NCBI RefSeq assembly: GCF_017643475.1
Contig: NZ_JAEPNI010000001.1
Coordinates: 186,001 to 250,000, forward strand
Length of the DNA: 64,000 bases
DNA from: Maricaulis sp.
Lineage (GTDB): Bacteria > Pseudomonadota > Alphaproteobacteria > Caulobacterales > Maricaulaceae
Direction: 5' to 3'
The position numbers and the translations under genes are program-made. The notes under the pieces are model-generated. The model did no database searches. It was not told the DNA's origin and saw nothing but the letters and a program-made list of their open reading frames with translations. Of the stretch, positions 63,923 through 64,000 are shown piece after piece (within the stretch, counting starts at the first letter, position 1; the number at the start of each line of letters is the position of its first letter).

Positions 63923-64000
63923 ATGAAGGTCAATATCAATATCGAGTGTTCACCGGAGGAGGCGCGCACCTTTTTGGGCCTGCCTGATGTCACCCATCTC
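63923..64000 (+). CDS. DUF6489-type small protein, N-terminal part (runs off window)
   Basis: ATG 63923 with GAGGTG upstream. It translates to MKVNINIECSPEEARTFLGL followed by PDVTHL. This start (M-K-V-N-I ... C/T-P-E-E-A-R-x-F-x-G-L-P-D-V) is that of a short alphaproteobacterial family (DUF6489) with no known function. Only 26 codons are in the window. Confidence 0.75.
   Translation, partial: MKVNINIECSPEEARTFLGLPDVTHL

Overview
The window is a gene-dense, GC-rich chromosomal segment of an alphaproteobacterium. Gene content and order (hslV, hslU, smr, mltA, timA, secB, dnaQ, coaE, aroE, maf, a DUF299 kinase/pyrophosphorylase, then hemE-hemH-hemJ-rho) match the replication-origin region of Caulobacterales-type bacteria. 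A marine stalked genus such as Maricaulis or a relative is a reasonable guess, but I cannot prove it from the sequence.

Layout. 1-9.9 kb: mutS-glnD-murJ-trpS on the minus strand and maeB on the plus strand. 9.9-22.2 kb: an AmpG-like permease, a hybrid histidine kinase, a small insert beside comM, gshB, an envelope lipoprotein, yraN-rsmI, a divergent LpoA-like lipoprotein, and rdgB-hemW. 22.3-23.6 kb: a DUF2975/XRE module with a tiny membrane protein and a candidate structured RNA lies between rdgB and rph. 23.6-38 kb: heat-shock core (hrcA-grpE, dnaK-fkbM-dnaJ) and dapB, interrupted by accessory genes, including an M61-like metalloprotease lipoprotein flanked by a 63-bp duplication of the grpE terminator. 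38-47 kb: mixed accessory and housekeeping genes (glyoxalase, Ada-type repair, nth, an ATP-grasp enzyme, adenosine kinase, a GGDEF-EAL protein). 47.3 kb: a perfect 14-bp parS core just before hslV. 47-57 kb: origin-left operon. 57.03-57.46 kb: predicted oriC. 57.5-64 kb: heme genes, rho, a GST, a LytTR regulator, dienelactone hydrolase and the start of a DUF6489 gene.

Genes on both sides of the predicted oriC point away from it, so they are transcribed with replication. The parS-like site is about 10 kb from the origin, as expected for ParABS segregation. Several widely conserved gene pairs are split here by single-gene or few-gene inserts (rph/rdgB, grpE/next gene, dnaK/dnaJ, hslV/hslU). Two inserts are flanked by direct repeats derived from the 3' end or terminator of the neighbouring housekeeping gene, which is the most unusual structural theme of the window. 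No tRNA, rRNA, CRISPR array, transposase or integrase was seen.
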